Positions 16,368 through 25,702 are shown, counted from the first letter of the stretch. The stretch: DNA of 64,000 nucleotides from Aquihabitans sp. G128 (GCF_019048865.1 NZ_CP077604.1:2480001-2544000), one strand, 5' to 3'. Made by a program: numbers and translations. The notes: a model not told the origin generated them from the sequence alone.

Positions 16368-16575
16368 GCGCACCGGCGCGCCCACGGAGCCGGTCGAGCA
16401 CCGGGTCGGGAGGCTGCGGGCACGGGGCCGGCGCGGCCGGACCGCTGCCCCATCTGCACCTGCGCCACCGACCTTCGCGGCCTTCGACGGGCCGGTTCGA
16501 GCATCGACCAGGTGCGCCCTCGAACGCCGCACGCCGGCGCGATCGGCGACCTCCCCCGCGGACGGAACGGGGCGA

Positions 16576-17010
16576 TCAGCCCTGGTAGCGGTAGACGTTG
16601 GTCTCGCGGGGCTCGAAGCCGAGGCGCTGGTAGAGGCGGTTGGCGGCTTCGCGGCTGGGGCGGCTGGTGAGGTCGACGGAGCGGGCGCCGCGCTCGGCGG
16701 CGACGTCGATGGCGTAGCGGTTGAGGGCCTCGCCGGCGCCCTGGCCGCGGGCGGCGTCGTCGACCACCACGTCCTCGATCCAGGCCCGCAGCCCGGTGGG
16801 GATGCGGAACAGGACGAGGGTGAGCGAGCCGAGGACGGTGCCGTCCTCGCCGCGGGCGAGGAGCAGGTGGGTGGCCGGGGAGGCGACGATCTCAGCGAGC
16901 ACCTCGGCGGTGGGCGCCGGCGACGAGCGCGACAGCTGGGGGATGAGCCGGGCGAACGCGTCGACCAGCTCGTCGGTGACCTCGGTGGCGATCTCGACGG
17001 TGACGGGCAC
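16576..17010 (-). CDS. GNAT family N-acetyltransferase
   Basis: A 144-residue acetyltransferase. Motif A reads AWIEDVVVDDAARGQGAGEAL (V-V-D-D-x-x-R-G-x-G-x-G/A, the acetyl-CoA pyrophosphate loop) and motif B ends in NRLYQRLGFEPRETNVYRY, the common GNAT finish. The GTG at 17010 is chosen because TACGCT (reverse complement of 17019-17024) is 8 bases upstream, indicating a leaderless start. An earlier ATG at 17046 would lie upstream of that promoter. The acceptor substrate is unknown. Confidence 0.82.
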   Translation of the reverse strand: MPVTVEIATEVTDELVDAFARLIPQLSRSSPAPTAEVLAEIVASPATHLLLARGEDGTVLGSLTLVLFRIPTGLRAWIEDVVVDDAARGQGAGEALNRYAIDVAAERGARSVDLTSRPSREAANRLYQRLGFEPRETNVYRYQG

Positions 17011-17121
17011 GGGCGCAGAGCGTAGGGGCGACGGGTGGGACAGCAAGGGTTCAGGCGATGGTCACCAGCCGTGAACGTGGCCGACGACCGGCCGAAACCC
17101 CCGATCCGTACCGTCCCTGCC

Positions 17122-17307
17122 ATGCGACGGTTCACCTTCCTCCTCGGTGGCCTGGGCGCCGCCGGGGCGACGGCGAACGCCAAGGCCGAGCTCGAATCGG
17201 CCCACGTCTCCAACCTGCAGGCCACCCTCGTGGCCACGCGGGTTGCCCAGCGCTCCGGCAGCACCGGTGTTCCCCTGACACCCGCCGCCGAGGCCCGGGT
17301 CGCCTGA
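17122..17307 (+). CDS. Small protein of unknown function
   Basis: A 61-residue protein from ATG 17122 with a short hydrophobic N-terminus (RRFTFLLGGLGAAGAT) and a polar remainder. TACCGT at 17109-17114 is 7 bases before the ATG, matching the leaderless pattern of its neighbours. A hairpin follows the stop at 17324-17357. The promoter, start and terminator arrangement supports a real gene although no homology is recognised. Confidence 0.5.
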   Translation: MRRFTFLLGGLGAAGATANAKAELESAHVSNLQATLVATRVAQRSGSTGVPLTPAAEARVA

Positions 17308-17323
17308 CGACCCGCCGTACCGA

Positions 17324-17357
17324 CGCCGGGCCCTGGATGTCCCCCCAGGGCCCGGCG
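17324..17357. terminator. Rho-independent-type hairpin
   Basis: CGCCGGGCCCTG and CAGGGCCCGGCG form a perfect 12-bp stem with a ten-base loop, 17 bases after the small gene and before the promoter of the PAC2 gene. Confidence 0.6.
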
Positions 17358-17395
17358 CACGGTGCGCGTCCCCATCTGCTCGGTAGCGTGGAGCC

Positions 17396-18259
17396 GTGAG
17401 CCCCCTCCGCTGGCACCACCGCCCCGAGCTGCGCCGTCCGGTCCTGATCGCCGCCTTCGAAGGCTGGAACGACGCCGGCGACGCCGCCTCCGGGGCCGCC
17501 CGCTGGCTGGCCGACCGCTACGGCGCCGAGCTGGTGGCCACCATCGAGGCCGAGGAGTTCTTCGACTTCACCACCACCCGCCCCATCGTCGAGGTGGGCG
17601 ACGACGGCCGCCGCAAGCTCACCTGGCCCGACACCGAGCTGTGGGCGGCCACCACCGACAGCGGGACCGACCTCGTCATCCTGGTGGGCCACGAGCCGCA
17701 CCTGCGGTGGCGGACCTACTGCACCGCGGTGCTCGACGCCGCCCGCGAGCTCGACTGCTCGCTGCTGGTCACCCTGGGCGCGCTGCTCTCGGAGGTGCCC
17801 CACACCCGCCCGACCGCGGTGTCGGGCACGGCCGACGAGCCGGGCCTCATCGAGCGCCTCGACCTCGCCCGGTCCACCTACGAGGGGCCCACCGGCATCG
17901 TCGGGGTGCTGCACGCCTCGTGCAACCTCGTCGAGCAGCCGTCGGCGTCGCTGTGGGCGGCGGTGCCCACCTACGTCTCCGGCGCCCCGTCGCCGAAGGC
18001 CACCCTGGCCCTCGTCGAGCGCACCATCGCCCTGGTGGGCCTGGGCGTCCCCACCACCGACCTGCAGATCGCCAGCGCCGCCTACGAGCGCCAGATCGAC
18101 CAGCTGGTGGCCGACGACGAGGACACCGCGGCGTACGTCGCCAGCCTCGAGGAGGCGGCCGACGACCCCGACGAGGACGACGACGACCTCGAGGCGTTCG
18201 CCGCCACCGACCCCAGCGAGCTGGTCGAAGAGGTCGAGCGCTTCCTGCGTGGTGACTGA
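17396..18259 (+). CDS. PAC2 family protein
   Basis: A 287-residue protein of the PAC2 (proteasome assembly chaperone 2-like) family found throughout actinobacteria. Characteristic pieces are PVLIAAFEGWNDAGDAAS near the start, EEFFDFTTTRPIVEV, ILVGHEPHLRWRTY, and TLGALLSEVPHTRP in the centre. The C-terminus is very acidic (DDPDEDDDDLE). The molecular role in bacteria is poorly defined; a link to proteasome or nucleotide-related processes is suggested only by family. The GTG start has TAGCGT (17384-17389) six bases upstream, consistent with a leaderless transcript. Confidence 0.88.
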   Translation: MSPLRWHHRPELRRPVLIAAFEGWNDAGDAASGAARWLADRYGAELVATIEAEEFFDFTTTRPIVEVGDDGRRKLTWPDTELWAATTDSGTDLVILVGHEPHLRWRTYCTAVLDAARELDCSLLVTLGALLSEVPHTRPTAVSGTADEPGLIERLDLARSTYEGPTGIVGVLHASCNLVEQPSASLWAAVPTYVSGAPSPKATLALVERTIALVGLGVPTTDLQIASAAYERQIDQLVADDEDTAAYVASLEEAADDPDEDDDDLEAFAATDPSELVEEVERFLRGD

Positions 18260-18292
18260 GGCCCCTCGGGGCGGCCGGTAGGGTTCGCCGCC

Positions 18293-19012
18293 ATGGGAGC
18301 CGCACGACGCGTACGAGAGCTGGTCAACGGTTCGCCGTTCCTGGCCCAGACCACCGAGTCCGGTTGGACCCTGGCCCAGCGGGCGCTGCGGCCGGCGAAG
18401 CGCAAGCGCTACCTGGCCAGCACGGACACCGTGCGTCTGATGATCGGCTCCGGCCCGTCGAAGCGCGAGGGGTGGCTGGCCACCGACCTCATCCCGTCCC
18501 GGCCCGACGTCATGCTGCTCGACGCCTCGGAGCCGTTCCCGTTCGACGACGCGTCGGTGGACCGCATCCACACCGAGCACATGATCGAGCACGTCGACCA
18601 CGAGATCGGCACCCACATGCTGGCCGAGTGCGCCCGCATCCTGAAGCCCGGCGGCCGCATCCGCCTGGCCACGCCGGACTTCGACCGGGTGGTGGCGCTG
18701 GCCACCGGGGTCCCCGACGACGTCGTCGAGCTGATGCGGGCCTCGAACGAGCGCAACCAGATCGACCCCACCCGGCTCGACGACCCCATCTGGGCCGTCA
18801 ACCGGCTGTTCTCGGGCTACGGCCACAAGTTCCTGTACACCGAGTCGGCGCTGCGCTCGGCCATGGAGGCCGCCGGCCTCGCCGAGGTCACCCGCTACGA
18901 GGTGGGCGAGTCGGACGACGCCGAGTTCGCCGAGGCCGACATGCACGGCAACCAGATCGCCGACGGCTGGAACCGCTACCAGACGCTGGTCCTCGAGGCC
19001 ACCAAGCCCTGA
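18293..19012 (+). CDS. SAM-dependent methyltransferase
   Basis: A 239-residue class I methyltransferase-like protein. It contains VRLMIGSGPSKREGW where motif I would lie, then LLDASEPFPFDDASVDRIH and ECARILKPGGRIRLATPDF, the post-motif III strand of the Methyltransf_11 type. The later part (NRLFSGYGHKFLYTESALR) resembles predicted methyltransferases of polysaccharide and lipid clusters. The acceptor is unknown. TAGGGT at 18279-18284 is 8 bases before the ATG. It is 33 bases after the PAC2 stop, so the two could also be cotranscribed. Confidence 0.8.
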   Translation: MGAARRVRELVNGSPFLAQTTESGWTLAQRALRPAKRKRYLASTDTVRLMIGSGPSKREGWLATDLIPSRPDVMLLDASEPFPFDDASVDRIHTEHMIEHVDHEIGTHMLAECARILKPGGRIRLATPDFDRVVALATGVPDDVVELMRASNERNQIDPTRLDDPIWAVNRLFSGYGHKFLYTESALRSAMEAAGLAEVTRYEVGESDDAEFAEADMHGNQIADGWNRYQTLVLEATKP

Positions 19013-19022
19013 GCCGCCGGGC

Positions 19023-19700
19023 TCAGCTCCCCAGCCACGGCGGGTCGCGCGGCTCGTCGAACCACACCGGCGCGGCCCGGCCCTCGATGGCGCCGAAGGC
19101 CAGGTCGCCCCACTGGGCGTAGCCGGCGAGCGGCTCGGGCAGGGCGTCGCGGGCGAACCAGCCGGCGCCGTCGGTCTCCAGCGGGTGCGGGGCCAGCTCG
19201 CCGCCCACCGCCCGGCAGTGGAAGACCAGCGAGTAGAGCGGCACGCGGGTGAAGCCCAGCCGGAAGCCGTCGAGCACGGCGATGAGCCCGACCACCTCGC
19301 AGTGGATGCCGGTCTCCTCGGCCACCTCCTTCACCGCCACCTCGGCGGGCGAGTAGCCCACGTCGGCCCACCCGGTGGGGTAGAGCCACACGCCGGAGTC
19401 GGACCGCTTGATGAGCAGGATCTCGCCGTCGTCGTTGCCCACCACGGCGCCGACCGCGACCTTGGGGGTGACGTAGCCCGGCACGCCCTTGCCGACGCCC
19501 TTGAGCCACTCGTCCACCAGCGACTCGTGGTCGACGTCGGCATCGACGGCGTGGCGGATGTCGGCCGCCACCGCGAGGACCTCCTCGAAGCGCTCCTTCT
19601 CGTAGAGGCTCTCGGTGAAGCCGAGGCCGGTGCGGGCGATGCCGGACAGGGCCTCGGCCCAGCGCAGCAGGTCGGTCTCGGTGATGGGCGGTCGCGCCAT
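19023..19700 (-). CDS. NUDIX hydrolase with NUDIX N-terminal domain
   Basis: A 225-residue protein. The N-terminal helical domain (RWAEALSGIARTGLGFTES) is of the NUDIX_N type, which often accompanies ADP-ribose pyrophosphatases. The Nudix box reads WADVGYSPAEVAVKEVAEET, ending in the K-E-V-x-E-E-x-G-I core. The first Glu of the classic box is Tyr, as in many members of this subgroup. It probably hydrolyses a nucleoside diphosphate derivative. A TAGGGT -10 (reverse of 19707-19712) lies six bases before the ATG. Confidence 0.85.
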   Translation of the reverse strand: MARPPITETDLLRWAEALSGIARTGLGFTESLYEKERFEEVLAVAADIRHAVDADVDHESLVDEWLKGVGKGVPGYVTPKVAVGAVVGNDDGEILLIKRSDSGVWLYPTGWADVGYSPAEVAVKEVAEETGIHCEVVGLIAVLDGFRLGFTRVPLYSLVFHCRAVGGELAPHPLETDGAGWFARDALPEPLAGYAQWGDLAFGAIEGRAAPVWFDEPRDPPWLGS

Positions 19701-19723
19701 GGCCGGACCCTACCCGTGGCCCG

Positions 19724-22015
19724 TCAGCTGACGGCGTGCAGGAGCGCCCGCTCGAGCTCGCCCCGCAGCACCTCGTCGGTGACGAGGGTGCCGTCGGTGT
19801 GGGTGACGTAGAACGCGTCGACCACCAGGTCCCCGAGGGTCTGGACCTTGGCCACGCGCACGTCGATGTCGAACTCGGCGAAGGCCCGGGTGACGCGGTA
19901 GAGCAGGCCCATGCGATCGGGGGCGTGGACCTCGATCACGGTGGCGGTGAGCGACGCGGCGTCGTCGAACTGCACGACCGGGGGCGGGAGCCGGGGGCCG
20001 AGGTTCTTGGACGAGTACGTGCTGATCCGGTCGGCGAGGCGGGCCTCGATGGCCAGGCGCTGGCCCAGCGCGGCCCGCACCTGCAGGGTGACCCGGTCCC
20101 ACGGGACCGAGGAGCCGAAGCGGGAGGTGACCCGGAACTGCTCGACGGCCATGCCGTCCTCGGCGGCGGCGTCGGCCGAGCGGACCTCGAGGCCGTGCAG
20201 GGCCAGGGCGCCGGCCACCCGACTGAACAGGCCCCGCTGGTCCGGCGCCACGACGGTGATGGTGTCGCCGTCGCCGACCACGACGACCTCGCCCGCCGCC
20301 ATGAGGGCGCGGTGCTCGGCGTCGGGGAACTCGACGGTGGCCAGGGCGGCGAGGTCGCCGCCCTCGAGGTAGTGGTCCACGCGGCGCACCAGCTCGCGCA
20401 CCAGCTCGGCCTTCCACGAGCCCCAGGCGGCGGGCCCGGTGGCCAGGGAGTCGGCCTCGGTGAGCCCGGCGAGCAGGTGCAGGCGCAACCGGTCCCCCAC
20501 CGCCTCGGCCACCGCCGAGATGGTGGTCTCGTCGGACAGGTCGCGGCGGGTGGCGACGTCGGGCAGCAGCAGGTGGTGCCGGCACATGTCGACGAGCACC
20601 GTGGTGTCGTCGTCGTCGAAGCCCATGCGGGGGCCGATCACCTCGATCAGGTCCATGCCGACCTCGGTGTGGTCGCCGGGGCGGCCCTTGCCGATGTCGT
20701 GGAGCAGCGTGCCGACGAGCAGCAGGTCGGGCCGGTCGACCCGGTCGACGAGCGCGGCGGCGTTGGACGTGGCCTCCAGCAGGTGCCGGTCGACGGTGAA
20801 GCGGTGGTAGGCGTTGCGCTGCGGGCGGTTGCGCACCGGCCCCCAGTCGGGCATGAAGCGCTCCCAGAGCCCGGTCTGGTCCATGGCCTCGATGACCCGG
20901 ATGGCGTCGTGGCCGCCGGCGAGCAGCTCCACGAACTGGGCCCGCAGCTCCGGCGGCCACGGGTCGGGCGGGAGCGGGGCCCGGGCCGCGAGGCGGGCGT
21001 GGGTGGCCCGCGACATGCGGGCGTGCTTGCGGGTGGCGAGGATGGCCGCCGACAGCACCAGCTCGGGGTGCGAGGCGGGATCGGCGTTCGACTCGAGCTG
21101 CACCTGCCCCTCGCGCACCAGCAGCCCGGGGGCGCGGTCGCGGCTGCGCCAGCCGAGCAGGCTCGAGCCGGTGCTCATCGAGGAGCCCACCCGGTCCCAC
21201 GTCTCGTCCGCGATCCAGGCGACCTTGGCCGCCGCGCTGGACAGCTCCAGCATGAGCTGGTCGGCGGTGGTGCCGAGGGCGGCGGCCACCGGGTCCTGGT
21301 CCTGCAGGGTGAGGCGCTCGGTGGGGCGGTTGGCGCTGCGGTGCAGCTCGACGCGGGCCCGGAACAGCACGTCCTCGGCCTCGGCGAGCAGGGCGGCGTC
21401 GCCGTCCTCCAGCACCCCGCGGGCCAGCTCGGCCCAGCGCAGGGCGTGGATGTCGCGCAGGCCGCCCCGGCCCTCCTTGAGGTCCGGCTCGAGGAGGAAC
21501 GCGACCTCACCGAACTGGTCCTGGCGGGCGGCGACCGAGGTCCGCAGCATCCCGAGGTAGCGCTTGGCCTTCTTGCGCCACTGGGCCGTGGCCGCCGCCG
21601 TGAGGTCGGCGGTGAGCCCCTCGTCGCCGGCGAGGTGCCGGACGGTGAGCAGCGACGTGGCGGTGTCGAGGTCGGTGGCCGACAGCTCGATGGCCTCCCC
21701 CACCGTGCGCACGGCGTGGCCCAGCTTCAGGCCCTCGTCCCAGATGGGGTACCAGAGCTTCTCGGCCACGGCCTGGGGCGGTGCCTTCTTGCGGTGCAGC
21801 AGGAGGAGGTCGAGGTCGGAGTTGGGGGCGAGGTCGCCGCGCCCGTAGCCGCCGACGGCCACGAGCGCGAGCCCGTCGGGGCCCTCATCCGCGGTGGCGG
21901 TGGCGAACAGCTCGACGAGCCAGGCGTCGATGACCGCCCGCCAGGCGTCGGAGAACGCCATCCCGTGGAGGGAGGCGTCGTTGCGGATGCGGTCGCGGTC
22001 GGCGGCGAGGCTCAC
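19724..22015 (-). CDS. glnD: [Protein-PII] uridylyltransferase / uridylyl-removing enzyme
   Basis: A 763-residue GlnD. The nucleotidyltransferase domain is near residues 55-80 with GGYGRGDLAPNSDLDLLLL and its two metal-binding Asp. The middle GlnD domain follows (LLEPDLKEGRGGLRDIHAL), then an HD domain near residue 438 (LLHDIGKGRPGDHTEVG), and two C-terminal ACT domains (VAPDQRGLFSRVAGAL and HAPDRMGLLYRVTRAF). It senses glutamine and adds or removes UMP (AMP in some actinobacteria) on the PII T-loop. It starts 10 bases after the PII gene, so both are cotranscribed; no ammonium transporter gene precedes them here. Confidence 0.95.
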   Translation of the reverse strand: MSLAADRDRIRNDASLHGMAFSDAWRAVIDAWLVELFATATADEGPDGLALVAVGGYGRGDLAPNSDLDLLLLHRKKAPPQAVAEKLWYPIWDEGLKLGHAVRTVGEAIELSATDLDTATSLLTVRHLAGDEGLTADLTAAATAQWRKKAKRYLGMLRTSVAARQDQFGEVAFLLEPDLKEGRGGLRDIHALRWAELARGVLEDGDAALLAEAEDVLFRARVELHRSANRPTERLTLQDQDPVAAALGTTADQLMLELSSAAAKVAWIADETWDRVGSSMSTGSSLLGWRSRDRAPGLLVREGQVQLESNADPASHPELVLSAAILATRKHARMSRATHARLAARAPLPPDPWPPELRAQFVELLAGGHDAIRVIEAMDQTGLWERFMPDWGPVRNRPQRNAYHRFTVDRHLLEATSNAAALVDRVDRPDLLLVGTLLHDIGKGRPGDHTEVGMDLIEVIGPRMGFDDDDTTVLVDMCRHHLLLPDVATRRDLSDETTISAVAEAVGDRLRLHLLAGLTEADSLATGPAAWGSWKAELVRELVRRVDHYLEGGDLAALATVEFPDAEHRALMAAGEVVVVGDGDTITVVAPDQRGLFSRVAGALALHGLEVRSADAAAEDGMAVEQFRVTSRFGSSVPWDRVTLQVRAALGQRLAIEARLADRISTYSSKNLGPRLPPPVVQFDDAASLTATVIEVHAPDRMGLLYRVTRAFAEFDIDVRVAKVQTLGDLVVDAFYVTHTDGTLVTDEVLRGELERALLHAVS

Positions 22016-22025
22016 GAGACGGCGA

Positions 22026-22400
<375 letters not shown>

Positions 22401-22454
22401 TCACGCCGCCACGGGCAGCATGGCACCTCGCCGCGGCGATGCCGGACGCTCGCC

Positions 22455-23810
22455 TCAGCGGGCGTCGGCGGCGGCCAGCGCCGACACCGCCTTGCGGGCC
22501 GCCACCTGCACCGGGTCCCACAGCGGCGACACCGAGGGGGCGTAGGCCAGGTCGAGCTCGAGGACGTCGTTGGCCGTCATGCCGGCGGTGATCGCGGTGG
22601 CCAGGACGTCGATGCGCTTGCCCACCCGATCGGCGCCGACGATCTGCCCGCCGATGAGGCGCCCGGTCCCCCGCTCGGCCAGGACGCGGGCCGTCACCTC
22701 GGCGCTGCCGGGGAAGTAGCCCGCTCGGGTGGTGGCCTCGGCCGTACCGACCACGCACTCGATGCCGGCGGCCGCGGCCTCCTGCTGGTTGAGGCCCGTG
22801 CGGGCCACCTCGACCTCGCAGATGCGGGTGACGGCCGTGCCGAGGACGCCGGGGAAGCTGGCGTAGCCGCCGCCGAGGTTGCGCCCGGCCACGCCGCCGG
22901 TCTTGTTGGCCACCGTGCCGAGGGCGACGTGGACGCGCTGGCGGCTCACCAGGTGGAACGTGTCGGCGCAGTCGCCGGCGGCGTAGACGCCCTCGGCGCT
23001 CGTGCGCTGGCGGTGGTCGACGGCGATGGCGCCCCGGGCGCCGGCGTCGAGGCCGGCGTCGAGGGCGAGCTGCGACGCCGGCAGCACGCCGATGCCCAGG
23101 ACCACGAGGTCGGCCGGCAGGTCGCCGGCGTCGGTGTGCACCACGTGGTCGCCGAAGCCCTGCACCTTGGTGTCGACCTGGACGGTGACGCCGTAGCCGG
23201 CCAGCACCTCGGCCACCTTGGCGCCGAGGTCGGGGTCGACGGTGCGCATCGGCTGCGGTGCGGCGTCGACCAGGGTGACCTGGGCACCGCGGTCGACGAA
23301 CGCCTCGGCCATCTCCAGCCCGACGTAGCCGCCGCCGATCACGACCACGCGCCGACAGGTCCGGGCGTCGATGGACGCCAGGAGGCCGGCGGCGTCGGTG
23401 AGCGTCTGCACGCCGTGGATCCAGTCGGCGTCGATGCCGGGGAGGTCCGGGCGCACCGGGCGGGCGCCGGTGGCCACGTGCAGGAGGTCGAACCCGAGGT
23501 GGAACGTGCGGCCCTGGTCGAGGGCCCGCACCTCGAGGCGGCGGGCGGCGAGGTCGATGCCCTTCACCTCGTGGCCGACGCGGACGTCGATGCGGTGCTG
23601 GTCGCGGAACTCCTGCGGGGTGCGCACCACGAGGTCGTCGAGCTCGCCCACCGAGCCGCCCACGAGGTACGGGATCCCGCACGCCGAGTACGACGTGTAG
23701 CGGCCCTTCTCCAGCGCCACGATCTCGAGGTCCGCCCGGCCCCGGCGGGCGTTGGTGGCCGCCGCCATCCCCGCGGCGTCGCCACCGATCACGACCAGTC
23801 GCTCTGCCAT
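22455..23810 (-). CDS. FAD/NAD(P)-dependent oxidoreductase, CoA-disulfide reductase/NADH oxidase-like
   Basis: A 451-residue pyridine nucleotide-disulfide oxidoreductase. The FAD motif is VVIGGDAAGMAAATNARR at the N-terminus, then YTSYSACGIPYLVGG with the single redox Cys typical of CoA-disulfide reductases and Nox enzymes. The NAD(P)H motif is VVVIGGGYVGLEMAEAFV. The second FAD contact is YAAGDCADTFHLV, and the dimerisation domain follows (ACGI and GKRIDVLAT regions). It reduces CoA disulfide, persulfides or O2; which one cannot be told. A TAACGT -10 lies seven bases before ATG 23810, so this start is preferred over 23879. Confidence 0.85.
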   Translation of the reverse strand: MAERLVVIGGDAAGMAAATNARRGRADLEIVALEKGRYTSYSACGIPYLVGGSVGELDDLVVRTPQEFRDQHRIDVRVGHEVKGIDLAARRLEVRALDQGRTFHLGFDLLHVATGARPVRPDLPGIDADWIHGVQTLTDAAGLLASIDARTCRRVVVIGGGYVGLEMAEAFVDRGAQVTLVDAAPQPMRTVDPDLGAKVAEVLAGYGVTVQVDTKVQGFGDHVVHTDAGDLPADLVVLGIGVLPASQLALDAGLDAGARGAIAVDHRQRTSAEGVYAAGDCADTFHLVSRQRVHVALGTVANKTGGVAGRNLGGGYASFPGVLGTAVTRICEVEVARTGLNQQEAAAAGIECVVGTAEATTRAGYFPGSAEVTARVLAERGTGRLIGGQIVGADRVGKRIDVLATAITAGMTANDVLELDLAYAPSVSPLWDPVQVAARKAVSALAAADAR

Positions 23811-23877
23811 GGCGGTGACGTTACCGATGCACCGGGCCCGCGGCCGACCCCGCGCCGGGCGTGCGAAGATGCCGGAC

Positions 23878-24057
23878 ATGGGCGTTCGCCAGGATTGCCG
23901 CCACTACTCCACCCGCACCACCCCCACCGGTGAACAGGTGCAGCGGTGCCGGGTGGACGCCAACGAGAAGGCCCCGTTCGCCTGCCCCGAGTTCTGCCTG
24001 TTCTTCGAGCCGAGGTCGATCACCGACGCCGGCTGGCAGCGCTTCGACGACCGCTAG
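23878..24057 (+). CDS. Small Cys-rich protein
   Basis: A 59-residue protein (or 62 from ATG 23869) with four well-spaced cysteines: DCRHYS, QRCRVDA and FACPEFCLFFEPR. The set resembles a zinc-binding or Fe-S-binding knuckle. It lies divergent from the flavin oxidoreductase and 15 bases before an Rrf2-type regulator, many of which sense Fe-S clusters. A GAAGAT sequence seven bases before ATG 23878 may be its -10. No family is recognised; a small metal-binding partner of the regulator is a guess. Confidence 0.55.
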   Translation: MGVRQDCRHYSTRTTPTGEQVQRCRVDANEKAPFACPEFCLFFEPRSITDAGWQRFDDR

Positions 24058-24072
24058 GAACCCCAGCACCCC

Positions 24073-24546
24073 ATGCGCACCACCGCCAAGGTCGACTACG
24101 CCGTCCGCGCTGCCATCGAGCTGGCCCGCGTGTACCCCACCGACGACTCGCGCCCCGTGCCGCTCACCCGCCAGGCCATCGCCGACGCCCAGGAGATCCC
24201 CTCGAAGTTCCTGGAGCACATCCTGGCCGACCTCAAGCGCAGCGGCCTGGTGGGCAGCGTCCGCGGCGCCGACGGCGGCTACTGGCTGCAGCGCCCGCCC
24301 GAGAAGGTGACCATGGCCGACGTCATCCGCGCCGCCGAGGGCCCGCTGGCCGACGTGCGGGGCGAGCGCCCCGACGCCCTCTCGTACCCCGAGGACCTGG
24401 CCGTGCTCCAGCGGGCGTGGATCGCGGTGCGCTCGAACCTGCGGTCGATCCTCGAGGAGGTCACCCTGGCCGACCTCCGTGACGGCGCCCTCAAGCCCGC
24501 CATCGAGCAGATCGCCGCCGAGCCCGACGCCTGGGTGGTCCGCTAG
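24073..24546 (+). CDS. Rrf2 family transcriptional regulator
   Basis: A 157-residue protein starting MRTTAKVDYAVRAAIELA. A winged helix-turn-helix with LTRQAIADAQEIPSKFLEH and the wing LVGSVRGADGGYWLQRPPEK (the RGxxGGYxL signature of Rrf2 proteins) follows. The three cysteines used for Fe-S ligation in IscR or NsrR are absent, so it may sense another cue such as redox-active or cysteine-related metabolites. It directly follows the Cys-rich small gene. Its stop overlaps a CTAGCTAG palindrome shared with the convergent gene end. Confidence 0.88.
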   Translation: MRTTAKVDYAVRAAIELARVYPTDDSRPVPLTRQAIADAQEIPSKFLEHILADLKRSGLVGSVRGADGGYWLQRPPEKVTMADVIRAAEGPLADVRGERPDALSYPEDLAVLQRAWIAVRSNLRSILEEVTLADLRDGALKPAIEQIAAEPDAWVVR

Positions 24547-24867
24547 CTAGAGGCGCTCGGCGAGGGTGGCGAAGAAGCGCGAGCGGGGCAGGACCTCGCC
24601 GCACCCCGCCGCCCGGGCGGCCGCGATGAGGTCGGTGTCGACGTGGCTGGCGAAGCCCACCACCTGGCCGGCGATGGCCCCGAGGGCAGCCACCGCGCCG
24701 GGGCGGGAGAGGTCGACCACCACGAGGTCGCCGTCGACGGCGACGGCGGCCAGGTCGTCGGGACGGGCCACGTGGACCACCTCGACCGCACCCAGGCGGG
24801 CCAGCTTCGAGCGGTCCATCAGGTCGGGCACGTAGGCCACCACCCGCACCGGGCCGGTCCCGGTCAC
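24547..24867 (-). CDS. Small protein of unknown function
   Basis: A 106-residue protein from GTG 24867, which overlaps the stop of the upstream gene (GTGA). It alternates hydrophobic strands and helices: VRVVAYVPDLMDRSKLARL, then DLVVVDLSRPGAVAALG and VVGFASHVDTDLIAAARAAG, ending in RSRFFATLAERL. The pattern resembles a receiver-like or Rossmann-like alpha/beta fold, but no conserved phosphorylation Asp arrangement can be claimed. It is translationally coupled to the gene at 24864-25364. Confidence 0.6.
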   Translation of the reverse strand: MTGTGPVRVVAYVPDLMDRSKLARLGAVEVVHVARPDDLAAVAVDGDLVVVDLSRPGAVAALGAIAGQVVGFASHVDTDLIAAARAAGCGEVLPRSRFFATLAERL

Positions 24868-25364
24868 CGGAGGCCCTCGGCCCGGCGGCGGGCCAGCACC
24901 ACGTGGGCCTTGGCGGCGCCCCAGACGAGGCCGAGCTCGGCCAGGTCCGGATCGAGGTCGGCGAAGGCGGCGGGCGCGAGGTCGTACACGTCGGCCGGGA
25001 AGGCCCGCTCGGCGAACTCGTCCCGCTCGACGCCGGGGAGCCCGGCGCCGGCCAGCACGGCGGTCGGGAACCGCACGGCGCTGCGGAGGAGGGCGAGCGG
25101 CCCGGTGCGCTGCTCGTCGACGTCGGTGGCCAGCAGCTCGCGCACCGCGGCGCCCACCTCGGCCGCGGCGTCGGCGCCGGCCGCCGCCGCCGCCGGCCGC
25201 AACGACGCTCCGGAGCCTGGGCGCCACTGCTCGGCCCGCTCGGCCACCACCCGCTCGACCCAGGGCCCGAGGGCCGCCACGATGCCGCCGGCGAGGGCCT
25301 CGGCGTGGCCTCGGAGGGCCGCCGCGTCGCCCGGTGCGTCGCGGGGGTTGGCATCGGCGACCAC
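24864..25364 (-). CDS. Protein of unknown function
   Basis: A 166-residue, Ala-rich helical protein. GTG 25364 is chosen because TAGGTT (reverse of 25372-25377) lies seven bases upstream, which fits the leaderless pattern; the longer ATG at 25391 would overlap the divergent gene. Visible blocks are AAALRGHAEALAGGIVAAL, RTGPLALLRSAVRFPTAVL, and YDLAPAAFADLDPDLAELGL near the end. No domain is recognised. It is coupled by GTGA overlap to the next small gene. Confidence 0.6.
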   Translation of the reverse strand: MVADANPRDAPGDAAALRGHAEALAGGIVAALGPWVERVVAERAEQWRPGSGASLRPAAAAAGADAAAEVGAAVRELLATDVDEQRTGPLALLRSAVRFPTAVLAGAGLPGVERDEFAERAFPADVYDLAPAAFADLDPDLAELGLVWGAAKAHVVLARRRAEGLR

Positions 25365-25383
25365 GGCGACGAACCTACTGCTC

Positions 25384-25683
25384 GTGATCATCCGGGCGTT
25401 CTCCGTCTTCGAGTCCGTCGTCTACCACTCGGGGCTGATCGACGGATCCCACCCGTGCCGGCCGACGCTCGAGGTCGAGGCGGTCCTGCGCCCCGGCGAC
25501 GCCGACGAGGGCCCGCTGCTGCTGCCGGTGGCCGACTACATCACCTTCGCGGGCGGCCGGGACCAGGTGGCCGGGTGCCTGCGAGAGCTGCAGGACAAGG
25601 GCCGGATCGCCGACCACCTGGGGGTCGCCCACCTGACGTTCCCCTTCTGGACGCCCATCCACGTGGAGGTCCCGGGCCGCTGA
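25384..25683 (+). CDS. Small protein of unknown function
   Basis: A 99-residue protein from GTG 25384: IIRAFSVFESVVYHSGLIDG, then VADYITFAGGRDQVAGCLRE and HLGVAHLTFPFWTPIHVEV. It is soluble-looking with no recognised domain. It is divergent from 24864-25364 and precedes the protease promoter. Strong codon bias and an uninterrupted frame support coding, but no homology is known to me. Confidence 0.5.
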   Translation: MIIRAFSVFESVVYHSGLIDGSHPCRPTLEVEAVLRPGDADEGPLLLPVADYITFAGGRDQVAGCLRELQDKGRIADHLGVAHLTFPFWTPIHVEVPGR

Positions 25684-25702
25684 GCGGCACAGGGACACGC
25701 AG

